A DNA stretch of 64,000 nt. It comes from Pseudomonas morbosilactucae (GTDB taxonomy: Bacteria; Pseudomonadota; Gammaproteobacteria; Pseudomonadales; Pseudomonadaceae). Numbering within the stretch: position 1 is the first letter of the stretch; each line of letters opens with the position of its first letter. The notes beneath the pieces were generated by a model that saw nothing but the letters and a program-made list of their open reading frames with translations, was not told where the DNA came from and ran no database searches. Positions 27,634-37,338 of the stretch are shown here, in pieces. Location: positions 18,646 to 82,645 of the forward strand of contig NZ_JALQCW010000028.1 of the NCBI RefSeq assembly GCF_023241715.1, given 5' to 3'. Position numbers and translations under genes: made by a program.

Positions 27634-28176
27634 CGTGCTGATAAAGCTCACCGGCACCTGGTCGGTCAGCCACACCCCATTCTCTGCCTGATAGAACTTG
27701 AAGCCCTGGGCCTGCATGGCCTGCGCATCGATCTGCAGCAGCACCACCTTGCCGTAACGCTGGCCCACGGCCTTGGCGGTTTCGATCTCCTGGGACAGGT
27801 GCACGTGATGCCGTGAACCCGGAATCAGCCCCTGCTCATTGATCGAATCCATAAAACGGCTGGCCGTGCCGTGGTAGAGAATGGCCGGTGGCTGTTTTTC
27901 GTCCAATTGCAGCTGCACGCTGTTACTGGAGTGGCCTTGCACTGCGCGGATGCGCTGGCCGTCGGCCGAAAGCGCAAAGCGCTTCTTGTCGTTGCTCTCC
28001 ACCACTTGTTCGATCAACGCCCGAGTCAGTGCCCGACCGTCTTGCGCCGCGCCGCCGATCAGCGCGTCGATATCGCCCCAGCCCTCACTGTCCAGTTCCA
28101 GGCCAATGGCCTGGGGTTCATGGCGCAGCACGTAGCTGAGGAACTTGCTGGTGTCGTCGATGATTTTCTTGCTCAT
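27628..28176 (-). CDS. kptA: RNA 2'-phosphotransferase, Tpt1/KptA family
   Basis: 182 residues. The family motifs are in place: LRHEP near residue 18 (Arg and His of the active site), ILYHGT near 100, SRHHVHLS near 120 and the C-terminal ENGVWLTDQVP. The enzyme moves a 2'-phosphate from RNA to NAD+, giving ADP-ribose 1'',2''-cyclic phosphate. In eukaryotes this completes tRNA splicing; in bacteria the target is uncertain. ATG 28176 has AAGGA at a good distance; ATG 28182 is nearly as possible. The C-terminus ends within a REP element. Confidence 0.93.
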   Translation of the reverse strand: MSKKIIDDTSKFLSYVLRHEPQAIGLELDSEGWGDIDALIGGAAQDGRALTRALIEQVVESNDKKRFALSADGQRIRAVQGHSSNSVQLQLDEKQPPAILYHGTASRFMDSINEQGLIPGSRHHVHLSQEIETAKAVGQRYGKVVLLQIDAQAMQAQGFKFYQAENGVWLTDQVPVSFISTL

Positions 28177-28217
28177 GCTCATCCTTGATAGCGGGTATCC
28201 CCGCTCACGTCCCCGCG

Positions 28218-28250
28218 CCGCCTTAGGAGGCGGCTTGCCGGCGATCAAAC
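28218..28250. repeat. REP half-site
   Basis: GCCGCCTTAGGAGGCGGCTTGCCGGCGATC, a partial copy of the local REP family between DUF3392 and kptA. Confidence 0.6.
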
Positions 28251-28259
28251 TCTGACGAA

Positions 28260-28583
28260 TCAGCGACGATCCGCCACCACGCCAATCAGCACCAACACCA
28301 CCAGCAACACCGGTGCCAGGCTGTAGTTGTTGAACTGGCTCAGGCCACGAACGATCCACGGGGTGGCGTAGATCAGTGCCAGGCCGCTGCCGATCATGCA
28401 CAGCAGGGCCATCAGAGGTACCCGCAGGGCGCCGGCGACGCCGCCCAGGCGTTGCTCGACCCAGCCTTTGATATCAGCGCCGAACAGCACCAGCAGGCAG
28501 CCCACCAGGGCCAGGGAAATTTCCGAAAGGTTGCTGCGGCTCCAGCGAGACACGGTGGCGAGCAGATCGAGTACCAAATCCAT
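28260..28583 (-). CDS. DUF3392 inner-membrane protein
   Basis: 107 residues with three predicted membrane helices (about 20-37, 53-73 and 85-103) and the amphipathic start MDLVLDLLATVSRWSR typical of DUF3392. No known function. It follows hemW by 9 bases on the same strand, so it is likely the last gene of that transcript. Confidence 0.87.
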   Translation of the reverse strand: MDLVLDLLATVSRWSRSNLSEISLALVGCLLVLFGADIKGWVEQRLGGVAGALRVPLMALLCMIGSGLALIYATPWIVRGLSQFNNYSLAPVLLVVLVLIGVVADRR

Positions 28584-28592
28584 TCGATTTCC

Positions 28593-29795
28593 TTAGATCA
28601 GAAAGTGTTGCAGCAGGTCATTGAGGAAGAGTTGGCCACGGGCCGTAGCCGCCAGGCGTGACGGTTCGACCTGCAACAAGCCACTTTGTTCGGCATCGCG
28701 ACGGGCTTCGCCCAGGCTGTCCAGGGACAGGCCGGTGCGCTCGGCGAACAGTGCCGCATCGACGCCATCGGTCAGGCGCAGGGCGTTCATCAGGAACTCG
28801 AACGGCAGCTCTTCATTGGCCAGGGCTTTTTCCCCGGCTTTGAAGGTTTTGGCCGGGTTCAGGTAATCCTTGGGCAGGCGGGTTTTCCACGTGCGCACGA
28901 TGCGCCCGTCCGGATGGCTGAGCTTGCCGTGGGCGCCGGCACCGATGCCGATGAAATCGCCGAAGCTCCAGTAGTTGAGGTTGTGCCGCGCTGCTCGCCC
29001 AGGCTGGGCATAGGCCGAGACTTCATACTGGGCGTAGCCGTGCTCAGCCAACAGCGCCTGGCCGGCTTCCTGGATGTCCCACAGGGTGTCGTCTTCCGGC
29101 AGCACCGGCGGCTGGTTCCAGAACACCGTGTTGGGTTCCAGGGTCAGTTGGTACCAGGACAGATGGGTCGGGCGCATGGCGATGGCCTGGCGCAGGTCGT
29201 CGAGGGCGTCTTCCAGGGACTGGTCGGGCAGGCCGTGCATCAGGTCCAGGTTGAAGTTGTCGAAGCCGGCCTGGCGCGCCATGTCGGCAGCGCGGATCGC
29301 TTCGGCACCGTTGTGGATCCGGCCCAGGGCCTTGAGCTTCTGCTCCTGGAAGCTCTGGATGCCGATCGACAGGCGGTTGATGCCCAGGGCGCGGTAAGCG
29401 GTGAATTTTTCTTGCTCGAAGGTCCCGGGGTTGGCTTCCAGGGTGATCTCGATGTCGCTGGCAAACGCAATGCGTTGCTCCACCCCTTCCAGCAGGCGAC
29501 CCAGGGCCGCCGCACTGAACAGGCTGGGCGTGCCGCCACCGAAGAAGATCGAACTCAGCTCACGGCCGTAGACCGCGTGCAGGTCCTGGTCGAGGTCGGC
29601 CAGCAGCGCGTCGATGTACGCTTCTTCCGGCAGCTCGGGGCTGGCGGTGTGGGAGTTGAAATCGCAGTAAGGGCATTTGCGTACACACCACGGAATATGG
29701 ATGTACAGCGCCAGGGGCGGTAGTTGGGGCAGGGCCGCTCGAGGGGTGGGTGCGCTGCCGTGAATCAGCGGCGGCGCAGAGGCGTCTTTGGTCAT
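28593..29795 (-). CDS. hemW: Radical SAM heme chaperone HemW
   Basis: 400 residues. The radical SAM cluster motif [10 protein letters not shown] is near residue 42, followed by [10 protein letters not shown] and the HemW-type C-terminal domain. Once thought an oxygen-independent coproporphyrinogen oxidase, this family binds and delivers heme. The extended C-x3-C-x2-C-x-F motif (Phe, not Cys, after the third Cys) is as in HemW. The ATG overlaps the rdgB stop (ATGA). Confidence 0.92.
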   Translation of the reverse strand: MTKDASAPPLIHGSAPTPRAALPQLPPLALYIHIPWCVRKCPYCDFNSHTASPELPEEAYIDALLADLDQDLHAVYGRELSSIFFGGGTPSLFSAAALGRLLEGVEQRIAFASDIEITLEANPGTFEQEKFTAYRALGINRLSIGIQSFQEQKLKALGRIHNGAEAIRAADMARQAGFDNFNLDLMHGLPDQSLEDALDDLRQAIAMRPTHLSWYQLTLEPNTVFWNQPPVLPEDDTLWDIQEAGQALLAEHGYAQYEVSAYAQPGRAARHNLNYWSFGDFIGIGAGAHGKLSHPDGRIVRTWKTRLPKDYLNPAKTFKAGEKALANEELPFEFLMNALRLTDGVDAALFAERTGLSLDSLGEARRDAEQSGLLQVEPSRLAATARGQLFLNDLLQHFLI

Positions 29796-30388
29796 TGCAG
29801 ACCCAGGCGTTGACGCAGGATAGCCATGGCGCGGGCACGGTGGCTGATCTGGTTCTTGTCGCCGGGGCTCAGCTCGGCGCTGGAGCAATCACGCTCCGGA
29901 ACCCAGAACAACGGGTCGTAGCCAAAGCCGTGCTCGCCGCTGGCGGCGTGGAGGATACGCCCGTGCCACAGACCTTCGCAGAGGATCGGCAGTGGGTCGT
30001 CGGCATGCCGAACCAAAGCCAGCACGCAGACGAACTGGGCGCCGCGCTCGGCATCCGGCACTTCTTTCAGGGCCTCCAGCAACTTGGCGTTGTTCGCCGC
30101 ATCGCCCTGGCCATCGGCATAACGCGCGGAATAGATGCCCGGCGCGCCACCGAGGAAGTCCACCGCCAGGCCCGAATCATCCGCCAGGGCCGGCAGGCCG
30201 GAAATCCGCGAGGCGTTGCGGGCCTTGAGGATTGCGTTCTCGACGAACGACAGGCCGGTCTCTTCCGGTTCAACCTGACTGAACTCACCGATCGAGCGCA
30301 ATTGCACCGAGGCGCCGAGCATGGCCTGGAGTTCTTTGAGTTTGCCGGCGTTATGGCTGGCCAGTACGAGTTGGGTGAGGTTCATCAT
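29792..30388 (-). CDS. rdgB: dITP/XTP pyrophosphatase
   Basis: 198 residues. [12 protein letters not shown] at the N-terminus binds the triphosphate, ADDSGLAVD near residue 68 binds metal, and GYDPLFWVP near 150 reads the purine. It removes non-canonical nucleotides (dITP, XTP) before they enter DNA. Two adjacent ATGs (30388, 30385) overlap the stop of the upstream DUF4426 gene, so translation is coupled; either start is possible. Confidence 0.95.
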   Translation of the reverse strand: MMNLTQLVLASHNAGKLKELQAMLGASVQLRSIGEFSQVEPEETGLSFVENAILKARNASRISGLPALADDSGLAVDFLGGAPGIYSARYADGQGDAANNAKLLEALKEVPDAERGAQFVCVLALVRHADDPLPILCEGLWHGRILHAASGEHGFGYDPLFWVPERDCSSAELSPGDKNQISHRARAMAILRQRLGLQ

Positions 30389-30819
30389 TCGCCTGGGAAA
30401 AGCTCTTGGTTGAAACTGAAGCTGTGGGTATCGCCGCCAGTTTGCACATTGATGGTAAAGGTTCGGGTTTCCTGCTGTTCCACCGGGAACTGGGCGATGT
30501 AATAGATCGCGCCCTGCTCGGTGACCTGCTTGAAGTTCAGGGGCAGGCTCTTGCTGGTCAGGTCCTTGATGGTGCCGCTGACCTGGGCGATGGCCGGGGT
30601 GCCTGCCTTGATCACCGAGACATTGATCACGCCCTGGTTCTTGCTGCGAATCAACTCGGCAGCCTTGGCGACGTCCGGTTGCAAGTAGGTGGAGTTGAAG
30701 GTGTTGTAGTGCACGGTGATGTCACCGAACACTTCCTTGCGCTCGCCCTTGATCGCATCGGCAGCGAGCGCCGACATGCTCAGGCAGGCTGCCAATAGAA
30801 AAGTCACCAAGCGACCCAT
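30385..30819 (-). CDS. DUF4426 periplasmic protein
   Basis: 144 residues with a signal peptide ([20 protein letters not shown]) and a beta-rich body with no enzymatic motif. I chose ATG 30819 since AGGAG lies at the right distance; ATG 30834 has none. It lies between metW and rdgB in the conserved Pseudomonas order. Role unknown. Confidence 0.85.
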   Translation of the reverse strand: MGRLVTFLLAACLSMSALAADAIKGERKEVFGDITVHYNTFNSTYLQPDVAKAAELIRSKNQGVINVSVIKAGTPAIAQVSGTIKDLTSKSLPLNFKQVTEQGAIYYIAQFPVEQQETRTFTINVQTGGDTHSFSFNQELFPGE

Positions 30820-30846
30820 GGTCGTTCTCCTCATGCAAAAGGGGGG

Positions 30847-31467
30847 TTATACCGCGACCTTGTGTTCTTGCAGGCCGGGGCTGCTTACCCGGTAGATACC
30901 GATCTCACCTAACAGGTTAGGCCATAGCTTACTGGCCCACCCGTGCCGGTGTTGTTGATCGACGGCAAGTCGGTCGAGCACCCGGGCTTCGCGTCCACGG
31001 CACAGGGCTTCGAAATCCTCGAAGGTGCAGAAGTGGATGTTCGGCGTGTTGTACCAGGTGTACGGGAGGAACTCCGACACCGGCATGCGGCCCTTGCTGG
31101 CCAGGTACCAGCGGCAGCGCCAGTGACCGAAGTTGGGGAAGGTGATGATGCACTGGCGGCCGACCCGGAGCATTTCGTCGAGGATCCGGTCCGGGTAGTG
31201 CACGGCTTGCAGGGCCTGGGTCATGACCACGATGTCGAAGCTGTTGCTGGCAAAGTTGCCCAGGCCCTTGTCCAGGTCCTGCTCGATCACGTTGATGCCC
31301 TTGGCCACGCAATCGGCGATGTTGTCCGGGTCGTTTTCCAGGCCGTAGCCGGTGACTTGCTTGTGCTCCTGCAGCCAGCTCAGCAGCTCGCCGTTACCGC
31401 AGCCCAGGTCGAGGACGCGGCTGCCGGCGGGGATCCATTCCTGGATGATTTCCAGATCGGCTCTCAT
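30847..31467 (-). CDS. metW: Methionine biosynthesis protein MetW
   Basis: 206 residues, a class I methyltransferase fold with VLDLGCGNGELLSWL near residue 19 and FPNFGHWRCRWYL near 106. MetW is needed with MetX for homoserine acylation in pseudomonads and is thought to activate MetX rather than to methylate a known substrate. It lies 7 bases downstream of metX. Confidence 0.93.
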   Translation of the reverse strand: MRADLEIIQEWIPAGSRVLDLGCGNGELLSWLQEHKQVTGYGLENDPDNIADCVAKGINVIEQDLDKGLGNFASNSFDIVVMTQALQAVHYPDRILDEMLRVGRQCIITFPNFGHWRCRWYLASKGRMPVSEFLPYTWYNTPNIHFCTFEDFEALCRGREARVLDRLAVDQQHRHGWASKLWPNLLGEIGIYRVSSPGLQEHKVAV

Positions 31468-31474
31468 CGTGTCC

Positions 31475-32614
31475 TCACAGGGTTATGCGGTTCATGTAGT
31501 GACTAAAGGCCTGCAGGTAACGCGGGATCGGAATCAGGAAGGCATCGTGCCCCTGGGGCGCGTCGATCTCCAGGTAGCAGACATCCTTGCGTGCGGCCAT
31601 CAGCGCGTCCACCAGCTCCCGGGAGCGGGCCGGGGAGAAGCGCCAGTCGGTGGTGAAGGACATCACGCAGAACTTGGCGGTGGCGTCGGCGAAGGTTTTC
31701 GCCAGGTCATCGTTGCAGTTGGCCGCCGGGTCGAAGTAATCCAGGGCCTTGGTCATCAGCAGGTAGGTGTTGGCGTCGAAACGCCCGGAGAACTCTTCAC
31801 CCTGATAACGCAGGTAGCTTTCCACCTGGAACTCGACACTGTGGAAGTCGTAGTTGAGCTTCTCGCTCTTCAGGCCACGGCCGAATTTTTCGCCCATGGA
31901 GTCATCGGACAGGTAGGTGATGTGCCCGACCATGCGCGCGAGCATCAGCCCGCGTTTGGGGATCACGCCTTGTTCCTGGAACGAACCGCCGTGGAACTCG
32001 GGGTCTGTCAGGATCGCCTGGCGCGCCACTTCGTTGAAGGCAATGTTCTGCGCCGAGAGTTTGGGGGCCGAGGCGATGGCCAGGCAATGGCGTACCCGGT
32101 CCGGGTAGGTGATGGTCCATTGCAGGGCCTGCATGCCGCCGAGGCTGCCGCCGATCACGGCTGCCCATTGGCCGATACCCAGGCGATCCGCCAGGCGTGC
32201 CTGGCTGTGCACCCAGTCTTCCACGGTCAGCACCGGGAAGTCGGCGCCAAAGGGCTTGCCGGTTTCCGGGTTGAGGCTGCTGGGTCCGGTGGAGCCGTTG
32301 CAGCCGCCGAGGTTGTTCAGACTGACCACAAAGAATTTGCGGGTATCGATGGGCTTGCCAGGGCCGATGCAGCTGTCCCACCAACCGGGCTTGCGGTCGT
32401 CGACGCTGTGGTAGCCGGCGGCGTGGTGATGGCCGGAGAGGGCATGGCAAATCAGCACGGCATTGCTCGCCGTGGCGTTGAGCTGGCCGTAGGTTTCGTA
32501 GATCAGATCGTAGGCTGGCAGCGCACGGCCGCAGGCCAGGGCCAGGGGCTCGCTGAAATGGGCTATTTGCGGTGTGACCAGACCAACAGAATCGGGGGGG
32601 AAGGCAGTTGGCAT
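31475..32614 (-). CDS. metX: Homoserine O-succinyltransferase, MetX family
   Basis: 379 residues, alpha/beta hydrolase fold. The nucleophile elbow [12 protein letters not shown] (Ser near residue 147), the oxyanion region [13 protein letters not shown] near 57-69 and the catalytic His in [11 protein letters not shown] near 352 are visible. It acylates homoserine at the entry to methionine synthesis; pseudomonad MetX uses succinyl-CoA and works with MetW encoded next. ATG 32614 gives the common [11 protein letters not shown] start. Confidence 0.93.
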   Translation of the reverse strand: MPTAFPPDSVGLVTPQIAHFSEPLALACGRALPAYDLIYETYGQLNATASNAVLICHALSGHHHAAGYHSVDDRKPGWWDSCIGPGKPIDTRKFFVVSLNNLGGCNGSTGPSSLNPETGKPFGADFPVLTVEDWVHSQARLADRLGIGQWAAVIGGSLGGMQALQWTITYPDRVRHCLAIASAPKLSAQNIAFNEVARQAILTDPEFHGGSFQEQGVIPKRGLMLARMVGHITYLSDDSMGEKFGRGLKSEKLNYDFHSVEFQVESYLRYQGEEFSGRFDANTYLLMTKALDYFDPAANCNDDLAKTFADATAKFCVMSFTTDWRFSPARSRELVDALMAARKDVCYLEIDAPQGHDAFLIPIPRYLQAFSHYMNRITL

Positions 32615-32718
32615 CGACCCTGCTCTCATTCAAATGAGGCGTAAGTCTAAAGACCACTGCCCCCAGCGGCAAGCAAAGCCCGGGCCGGCGTTTTATTGTC
32701 CAAAACGACGGGGATCAT

Positions 32719-32802
32719 CTAGGAGCCGGCTTGCCGGCGAAGGGCCTTCGGATAGGGCGGCAATCTGGGCGACACCCTCGCTGGCAAGCCAGCTTCTACA
32801 GG
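32719..32802. repeat. REP element pair upstream of metX
   Basis: TAGGAGCCGGCTTGCCGGCGA and the inverted TCGCTGGCAAGCCAGCTTCTAC half flank about 35 bases in the 209-base gap between yggU and metX. It may separate two transcripts on the same strand. Confidence 0.82.
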
Positions 32803-32823
32803 TGCGGAGTGGCGTGGTGAGTA

Positions 32824-33117
32824 TCAGGTGGGGCGTGTCAGGCCTGGCAGGTCCGGGAGTTTTTTCGGCGCTTGCAAGCGCACGCGCTTTTGCCGGTTCA
32901 ACTCGCCACTGACCAGGCTGACATTGCTCTTGGGGATACCGAAGGCCTTGGCCAGGAACGCCATCAGGTGCGCGTTGGCCTTGCCTTCCACCGGGGGCGC
33001 GGTCAGGCGGATCTTCAGGCGTTCCCCATGCAGGCCAGCGAACTCGTCGCTGCTGGCCTTGGGTTGCAGGTGACAATCGAGCAGCAGATCGTCACCGTCC
33101 CAGCGGAAATAACTCAT
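32824..33117 (-). CDS. DUF167 (YggU) family protein
   Basis: 97 residues with LLDCHLQPKASSDEFAGLHGERLKIRLTAPPVEGKANAHL, the typical YggU sequence containing GKAN. A small alpha/beta protein of unknown function that is commonly found beside yggT and proC, as here. Confidence 0.92.
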   Translation of the reverse strand: MSYFRWDGDDLLLDCHLQPKASSDEFAGLHGERLKIRLTAPPVEGKANAHLMAFLAKAFGIPKSNVSLVSGELNRQKRVRLQAPKKLPDLPGLTRPT

Positions 33118-33126
33118 GGGTCGGCG

Positions 33127-33717
33127 TCAGATCAGCAGACGGAGGATTTCCGGCATCATGGTCATCGCCGCGAGGTTGTTGATCACCAGCATGTCCAGCA
33201 GCTTGAGCACCATGAACGCCAGGATCGGCGAGATATCCAGGCCGCCCATGCTCGGCAGGATGCGCCGGAACGGCGCCAGGGCCGGTTCGCAGATCTGGTT
33301 CACCAGTTCGGCGCCAGGGTTGTGGCTGCCGGGGGCGACCCAGGACAGGATCACGCTGATGATCAGGGCGAAGAAGAAAATCTTCAGGAACAGCGCGGTC
33401 ACACCGATCAGCGACCAGACCAGCAACTGCAGCGGATTGCCGGTGGTGCCGTAGGTCAGCAGCAGGGTCAGTGCCATCAGTGCCAGTTGCACCAGGATCG
33501 CCAGGACCAGGGACGACATATCCAGGCCGAATACACTGGGAATGATCCGACGCATTGGCTTGAGCAGCGGTTGAGTGGCGCGCACGGCGAACTGGCACAG
33601 CGGGTTGTAGAAGTTGGCGCGGACCAGTTGCAGCACAAAACGCAGCAGCACGATCAGCAGGTACAGGCTGCCCAGGGTTTGCAGCACGTACACCGCCGCA
33701 GTATTCAATCCAATCAT
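33127..33717 (-). CDS. YggT-family membrane protein
   Basis: 196 residues from ATG 33717; the preceding ATG at 33720 is only 3 bases from AGGAG, so the second is preferred. It holds two YggT repeats, each with paired membrane helices around a conserved (N)P...P motif (LVRANFYNPLCQ ... LLKPMRRIIP, and VNQICEPALAPFRRILP). Family members are linked with osmotic shock tolerance and cell division; the biochemical role is unknown. Confidence 0.92.
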   Translation of the reverse strand: MIGLNTAAVYVLQTLGSLYLLIVLLRFVLQLVRANFYNPLCQFAVRATQPLLKPMRRIIPSVFGLDMSSLVLAILVQLALMALTLLLTYGTTGNPLQLLVWSLIGVTALFLKIFFFALIISVILSWVAPGSHNPGAELVNQICEPALAPFRRILPSMGGLDISPILAFMVLKLLDMLVINNLAAMTMMPEILRLLI

Positions 33718-33728
33718 CATCGGCTCCT

Positions 33729-34547
33729 TTATTGGCCCAGTTGTTCGGCCATTTCGGCCGAGCGGTGCGCGGCGGCACCCAATGCTTTTTCCACCAGGGC
33801 TTCGAAACCATTGGCCTGGAACGACTTGATCGCCGCTTCGGTGGTGCCGGCGGGCGAGGTCACGCGGCGGCGCAGTTCGGCGGCGTCCACATCACTGGAT
33901 ACGGCCATGTGCGCGGCGCCCAGGGCGGTTTGCAGGGTCAGTTGGGCTGCGGTTTCCCGAGGCAGGCCGAGTTTCTCGCCAGCGGCGGTCATGGCTTCGA
34001 TCAGCAGGAAGAAGTACGCCGGGCCGCTGCCGGAGACGGCGGTCACCGCATCCAGTTGTTGCTCCTGCTCCAGCCACAGGGCGATGCCCACGGCAGACAG
34101 CAAGTCTTCGGCCTGTTGCCGCTGGTGGGCACTGACCTCTTCGGTGGCGTACAGGCCGCTGACGCCCTGGCGCAGCAGCGCCGGGGTGTTGGGCATGCAG
34201 CGCACAATCGGTTGGTCGCCGAGCCAGTTGCGCATGCTGGCGCAGGTGATGCCGGCGGCGATGGACACCACCAACTGGTTGCCTTGCAGGTGCGGGCGCA
34301 GGTCCTGGCACACGGCTTTCATGGCCTGGGGCTTGACGGCCAGGACAATAACGTCCACGCCGAGGATGGCCTCGGCGTTGTCGGCAAACACGTCAATGCC
34401 GTGTTCGGCCTGGACCTTGGCGCGGGTTTCGGCGCCCGGGTCGCTGGCGCGGATCTGCGCCGCGTCCAGCCCTTTGGCCCGCAGGCCGCCGATCAAGCTG
34501 GCAGCCATGTTGCCAGCGCCGATAAAGGCGATACGAGTCTTGCTCAT
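33729..34547 (-). CDS. proC: Pyrroline-5-carboxylate reductase
   Basis: 272 residues. The NADPH Rossmann motif IAFIGAGNMAASLIGGL is at the N-terminus, and the family signature with SGSGPAYFFLLIEAM is near residues 170-185. It carries out the last step of proline synthesis. It is 11 bases upstream of yggT and 33 bases downstream of yggS. Confidence 0.96.
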   Translation of the reverse strand: MSKTRIAFIGAGNMAASLIGGLRAKGLDAAQIRASDPGAETRAKVQAEHGIDVFADNAEAILGVDVIVLAVKPQAMKAVCQDLRPHLQGNQLVVSIAAGITCASMRNWLGDQPIVRCMPNTPALLRQGVSGLYATEEVSAHQRQQAEDLLSAVGIALWLEQEQQLDAVTAVSGSGPAYFFLLIEAMTAAGEKLGLPRETAAQLTLQTALGAAHMAVSSDVDAAELRRRVTSPAGTTEAAIKSFQANGFEALVEKALGAAAHRSAEMAEQLGQ

Positions 34548-34580
34548 GACAGATCCTTATTAATAGAAGAGCCAGCCACG

Positions 34581-35279
34581 TCAGGGCTGGCCGTAGTCAC
34601 GGGCGCCAAACAGCGCGGTACCGATCCGCACCCAGGTGGCGCCCTGGGCGATGGCCGCTTCGAGGTCGTGGCTCATGCCCATGGACAGTGTGTCGAGTGG
34701 CAGGTTGAGGCTGTCTTGCAGGTGCTTGTTCAAGGCACCGACGGCAGCAAAGGCGGCGTCCTGGGCGGCGCGATCTTCAGTCGGCTCGGGAATCGCCATC
34801 AGCCCGCGCAGCTTCAGGCGCGGCAAGGCGCTGATGGCGCTGGCCAGGGCAGGCAGGTCGGCAGGGGTGCAGCCGGACTTGCTGGCTTCACCACTGACGT
34901 TGACCTGAATACAGATGTTCAACGGCGGCAGCTCGGCTGGCCGTTGCTCGGACAAGCGTTGGGCAATCTTCAGGCGGTCCACGGAATGCACCCAGTCGAA
35001 ATGTTCGGCAATAGAACGCGTCTTGTTCGACTGAATGGGGCCGATGAAGTGCCAGATCAAGGGCAGGTCGCTCAACTCCTGCTGTTTGCCCAGGGCTTCC
35101 TGCAGGTAGTTCTCACCGAAGTCGCGAAGCCCGGCGGCGTAAGCCTCACGCAGGGCTTGCGAGGGTTTGGTCTTGCTCACCGCCAGCAGTTGCACGCTGT
35201 CTTCAGCGCGCTGTGCGGCCAGGCTCGCGGCACGGATGCGTGCGCCGACCAGGGCAATGTTGTCTGCTATCGTGGACAT
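34581..35279 (-). CDS. PLP homeostasis protein, YggS/PLPBP family
   Basis: 232 residues, a single alanine-racemase-type barrel. The PLP lysine is in LLAVSKTKP (Lys36), with FGENYLQEA near 75 and SMGMSHDLEAAI near 200 holding the cofactor phosphate. It regulates free pyridoxal phosphate rather than catalysing a known reaction. It is divergent from pilT, the two starts being 57 bases apart. Confidence 0.93.
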   Translation of the reverse strand: MSTIADNIALVGARIRAASLAAQRAEDSVQLLAVSKTKPSQALREAYAAGLRDFGENYLQEALGKQQELSDLPLIWHFIGPIQSNKTRSIAEHFDWVHSVDRLKIAQRLSEQRPAELPPLNICIQVNVSGEASKSGCTPADLPALASAISALPRLKLRGLMAIPEPTEDRAAQDAAFAAVGALNKHLQDSLNLPLDTLSMGMSHDLEAAIAQGATWVRIGTALFGARDYGQP

Positions 35280-35336
35280 TCGATCTGCGCCAGCGGGTTT
35301 GAGGTTGGCGGCATTCTACTGGAATTGCGGAACACT

Positions 35337-36371
35337 ATGGACATCACTGAGCTGTTGCTCCTGAGCGCTGCCCGGGGCGCCTCCGACCTGCATCTGTCCG
35401 CCGGGCTGGCACCCATGGTGCGCATCGATGGCGACATCCAGCCCCTCGACTGGCCGGTGCTGCAGCGACCCCAGGTACTGGCGCTGATTCACAGCCTGAT
35501 GAGCGAGGCCCAGCGCCGGGAGTTCGAGGCCGTACAGGACCTCGACTTCGCTTATGAGTTGGCCGCCGTGGGGCGCTTTCGGGTCAATGCGTTCCAGCAT
35601 CAGCGCGGCGCCGGTGCGGTGTTGCGCAGCATCCCTTCGCGGGTGCCGAACCTGGATCAACTAGGCCTGGGGCAAGTGTTTCGGCAGATTGCCGAAGTGC
35701 CTCGCGGGCTGGTGCTGGTCACCGGGCCCACTGGGTCGGGCAAATCCACCACCCTGGCGGCGATGATCGATCACCTGAACCAGACTCGGCGGCAACACAT
35801 CCTCACCATCGAAGACCCCATCGAATTCATCCACCCGCCCAAGGGTTGCCTGGTGAACCAGCGCGAGGTGCACCGTGATACCCAGAGCTTTGCCACCGCC
35901 CTGCGCTCGGCCCTGCGGGAAGACCCGGATGTGATCCTGGTGGGGGAGTTGCGGGACCTGGAAACCATCCGCCTGGCCCTGACGGCCGCCGAAACCGGGC
36001 ACGTGGTATTGGCCACCCTGCACACCAGTTCGGCGGCGAAAACCATCGACCGGCTGGTGGATGTGTTCGCCGGTGATGAGCAAGCCATGGTGCGGTCGAT
36101 GCTGGCGGAGTCGTTGCAGGCGGTGATTGCCCAGGTCTTGCTGAAGAAGGTTGGGGGTGGGCGCGTGGCGGCCCACGAGATCATGCTGGGCAGCCCGGCC
36201 ATTCGTAACCTGATCCGTGAGGACAAGGTGGCGCAGATGTACTCGGCGATTCAAACCAGCGGCCTGCTGGGCATGCGGACCCTGGACATGAGCTTGAAGG
36301 AGCTGCTGGGCAAAGGCTTGATCAGTCGCGAGCAGGCCCGTGAACAGGCGCGGGTGCCGGAGAGTTTCTGA
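35337..36371 (+). CDS. pilT: Type IV pilus retraction ATPase PilT
   Basis: 344 residues, the normal PilT length. Walker A GPTGSGKSTT is near residue 130, the Asp and His boxes are in IEDPIEFIH and GHVVLATLHT, and the AIRNLIREDK motif needed for retraction is near 290. It powers depolymerisation of the pilus, acting in the cytoplasm at the pilus base. The ATG has only a weak ribosome site. Function is tied to the pil-chp operon 8 kb downstream. Confidence 0.95.
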   Translation: MDITELLLLSAARGASDLHLSAGLAPMVRIDGDIQPLDWPVLQRPQVLALIHSLMSEAQRREFEAVQDLDFAYELAAVGRFRVNAFQHQRGAGAVLRSIPSRVPNLDQLGLGQVFRQIAEVPRGLVLVTGPTGSGKSTTLAAMIDHLNQTRRQHILTIEDPIEFIHPPKGCLVNQREVHRDTQSFATALRSALREDPDVILVGELRDLETIRLALTAAETGHVVLATLHTSSAAKTIDRLVDVFAGDEQAMVRSMLAESLQAVIAQVLLKKVGGGRVAAHEIMLGSPAIRNLIREDKVAQMYSAIQTSGLLGMRTLDMSLKELLGKGLISREQAREQARVPESF

Positions 36372-36390
36372 AGGGGGAAGAGAAGGGGCA

Positions 36391-36442
36391 AGCTTATCGC
36401 GGGTCGCCCGGCTCCGTGGGAGCTGGCGTACCGGCGATAGAG
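36391..36442. repeat. REP-like inverted repeat after pilT
   Basis: GCTTATCGCGGGTCGCCCGGCTCC and GAGCTGGCGTACCGGCGATAG form an imperfect palindrome around GTGG. It lies between the 3' ends of pilT and the NlpC/P60 gene and may end both transcripts. Confidence 0.5.
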
Positions 36443-36461
36443 GCTTGAGGGGCGCCGCGTG

Positions 36462-37088
36462 TTAGCGCTGAACGACCCGCAGGGGTTCCTGTTCTTTCGG
36501 CAACACGCGCTTGGCCACCACGTAATGGCTCTGCCAGTAGGGCTTTTTCAGGGTGTCGATGGTCACGGCCTTGCCGCGGCGCGGGGCATGGATGAAGCGG
36601 TCGTTGCCCAGGTAGATGGCCACGTGGTTGACCTTGCGGCTCTTGATGTTGAAGAACAGCAGGTCGCCCGGCTTCAGGTCCTTACGCTCGACTTTCTGCC
36701 CGTGGCCGCTGGCCATGGCGCTGGACGATCGTGGAAGGTCGATGGTGGCGACATCGTTGAAGGCGTATTTCACCAGGCCGCTGCAATCGAAGCCTTTGCT
36801 TGGGCTGCTACCGCCCCAACGGTAAGGTGTACCCAGCACGTTCACCGCACGGCTCAATACCGTGGTGCTCGGGCGGGCGCCTTTCTGCGGCAGGCTGACG
36901 GCGTCGACCTTGCTCAGGTGGGTAGGGCGTTTGACGGACTGTTTGGTGTTTTTGGCGGTGACCGGCGAAACATGGGATTTCGGGGTATAGCCATTAACAT
37001 TGGGAAGTCGTTGCTCACGGTTGGTGGCGTGGGCGGCCAGTGGCATTAATAGGCAAATGGTTAGCCATGTCTTGAAAAATGGACGCAT
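36462..37088 (-). CDS. NlpC/P60-family cell-wall endopeptidase
   Basis: 208 residues. A signal peptide (FFKTWLTICLLMPLAAHA) is followed by a linker and a C-terminal NlpC/P60 domain: catalytic Cys in GFDCSGLVKYAF (near residue 99), His in VNHVAIYLG (near 154) and the third polar residue in FIHAPRRG. It should cleave peptide bonds of peptidoglycan stem peptides in the periplasm. ATG 37088 puts the signal peptide at the N-terminus. Confidence 0.92.
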   Translation of the reverse strand: MRPFFKTWLTICLLMPLAAHATNREQRLPNVNGYTPKSHVSPVTAKNTKQSVKRPTHLSKVDAVSLPQKGARPSTTVLSRAVNVLGTPYRWGGSSPSKGFDCSGLVKYAFNDVATIDLPRSSSAMASGHGQKVERKDLKPGDLLFFNIKSRKVNHVAIYLGNDRFIHAPRRGKAVTIDTLKKPYWQSHYVVAKRVLPKEQEPLRVVQR

Positions 37089-37338
37089 TAGGCAGGGCTC
37101 TTTTGGGTTAGCGCGCAACTTTATAACAGCTTTTCGGTCACTTCCGAGGCCGTTGGTCGATTCAACCTGGGGGTCAACTCCGGCAAAGCAGCGGCAATTT
37201 GACGCCTATCTTCGTCAGAACTCAGGCGGCATAAGGCTTTCACGGCGCAGAAGGTAACATTTTCCACGTGCCGGCCGCCCGTAAAAAAGTCACAAAGAAA
37301 TTAAGAATATTTATCTATCACGCTCAAAGGGGTCGTTG
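37089..37338. other. Divergent intergenic region
   Basis: 250 bases between the NlpC/P60 gene and the TM2 gene. The right end (37280-37320) is clearly AT-rich compared with the rest and is the likely promoter zone for the TM2 gene. No RNA gene, REP copy or small reading frame stands out. Confidence 0.35.

Noticed and set aside
33732..35336. 535-codon upstream extension of the pilT frame
   Set aside because: The extension is antisense to proC and yggS; PilT has its normal start at 35337 and normal length.
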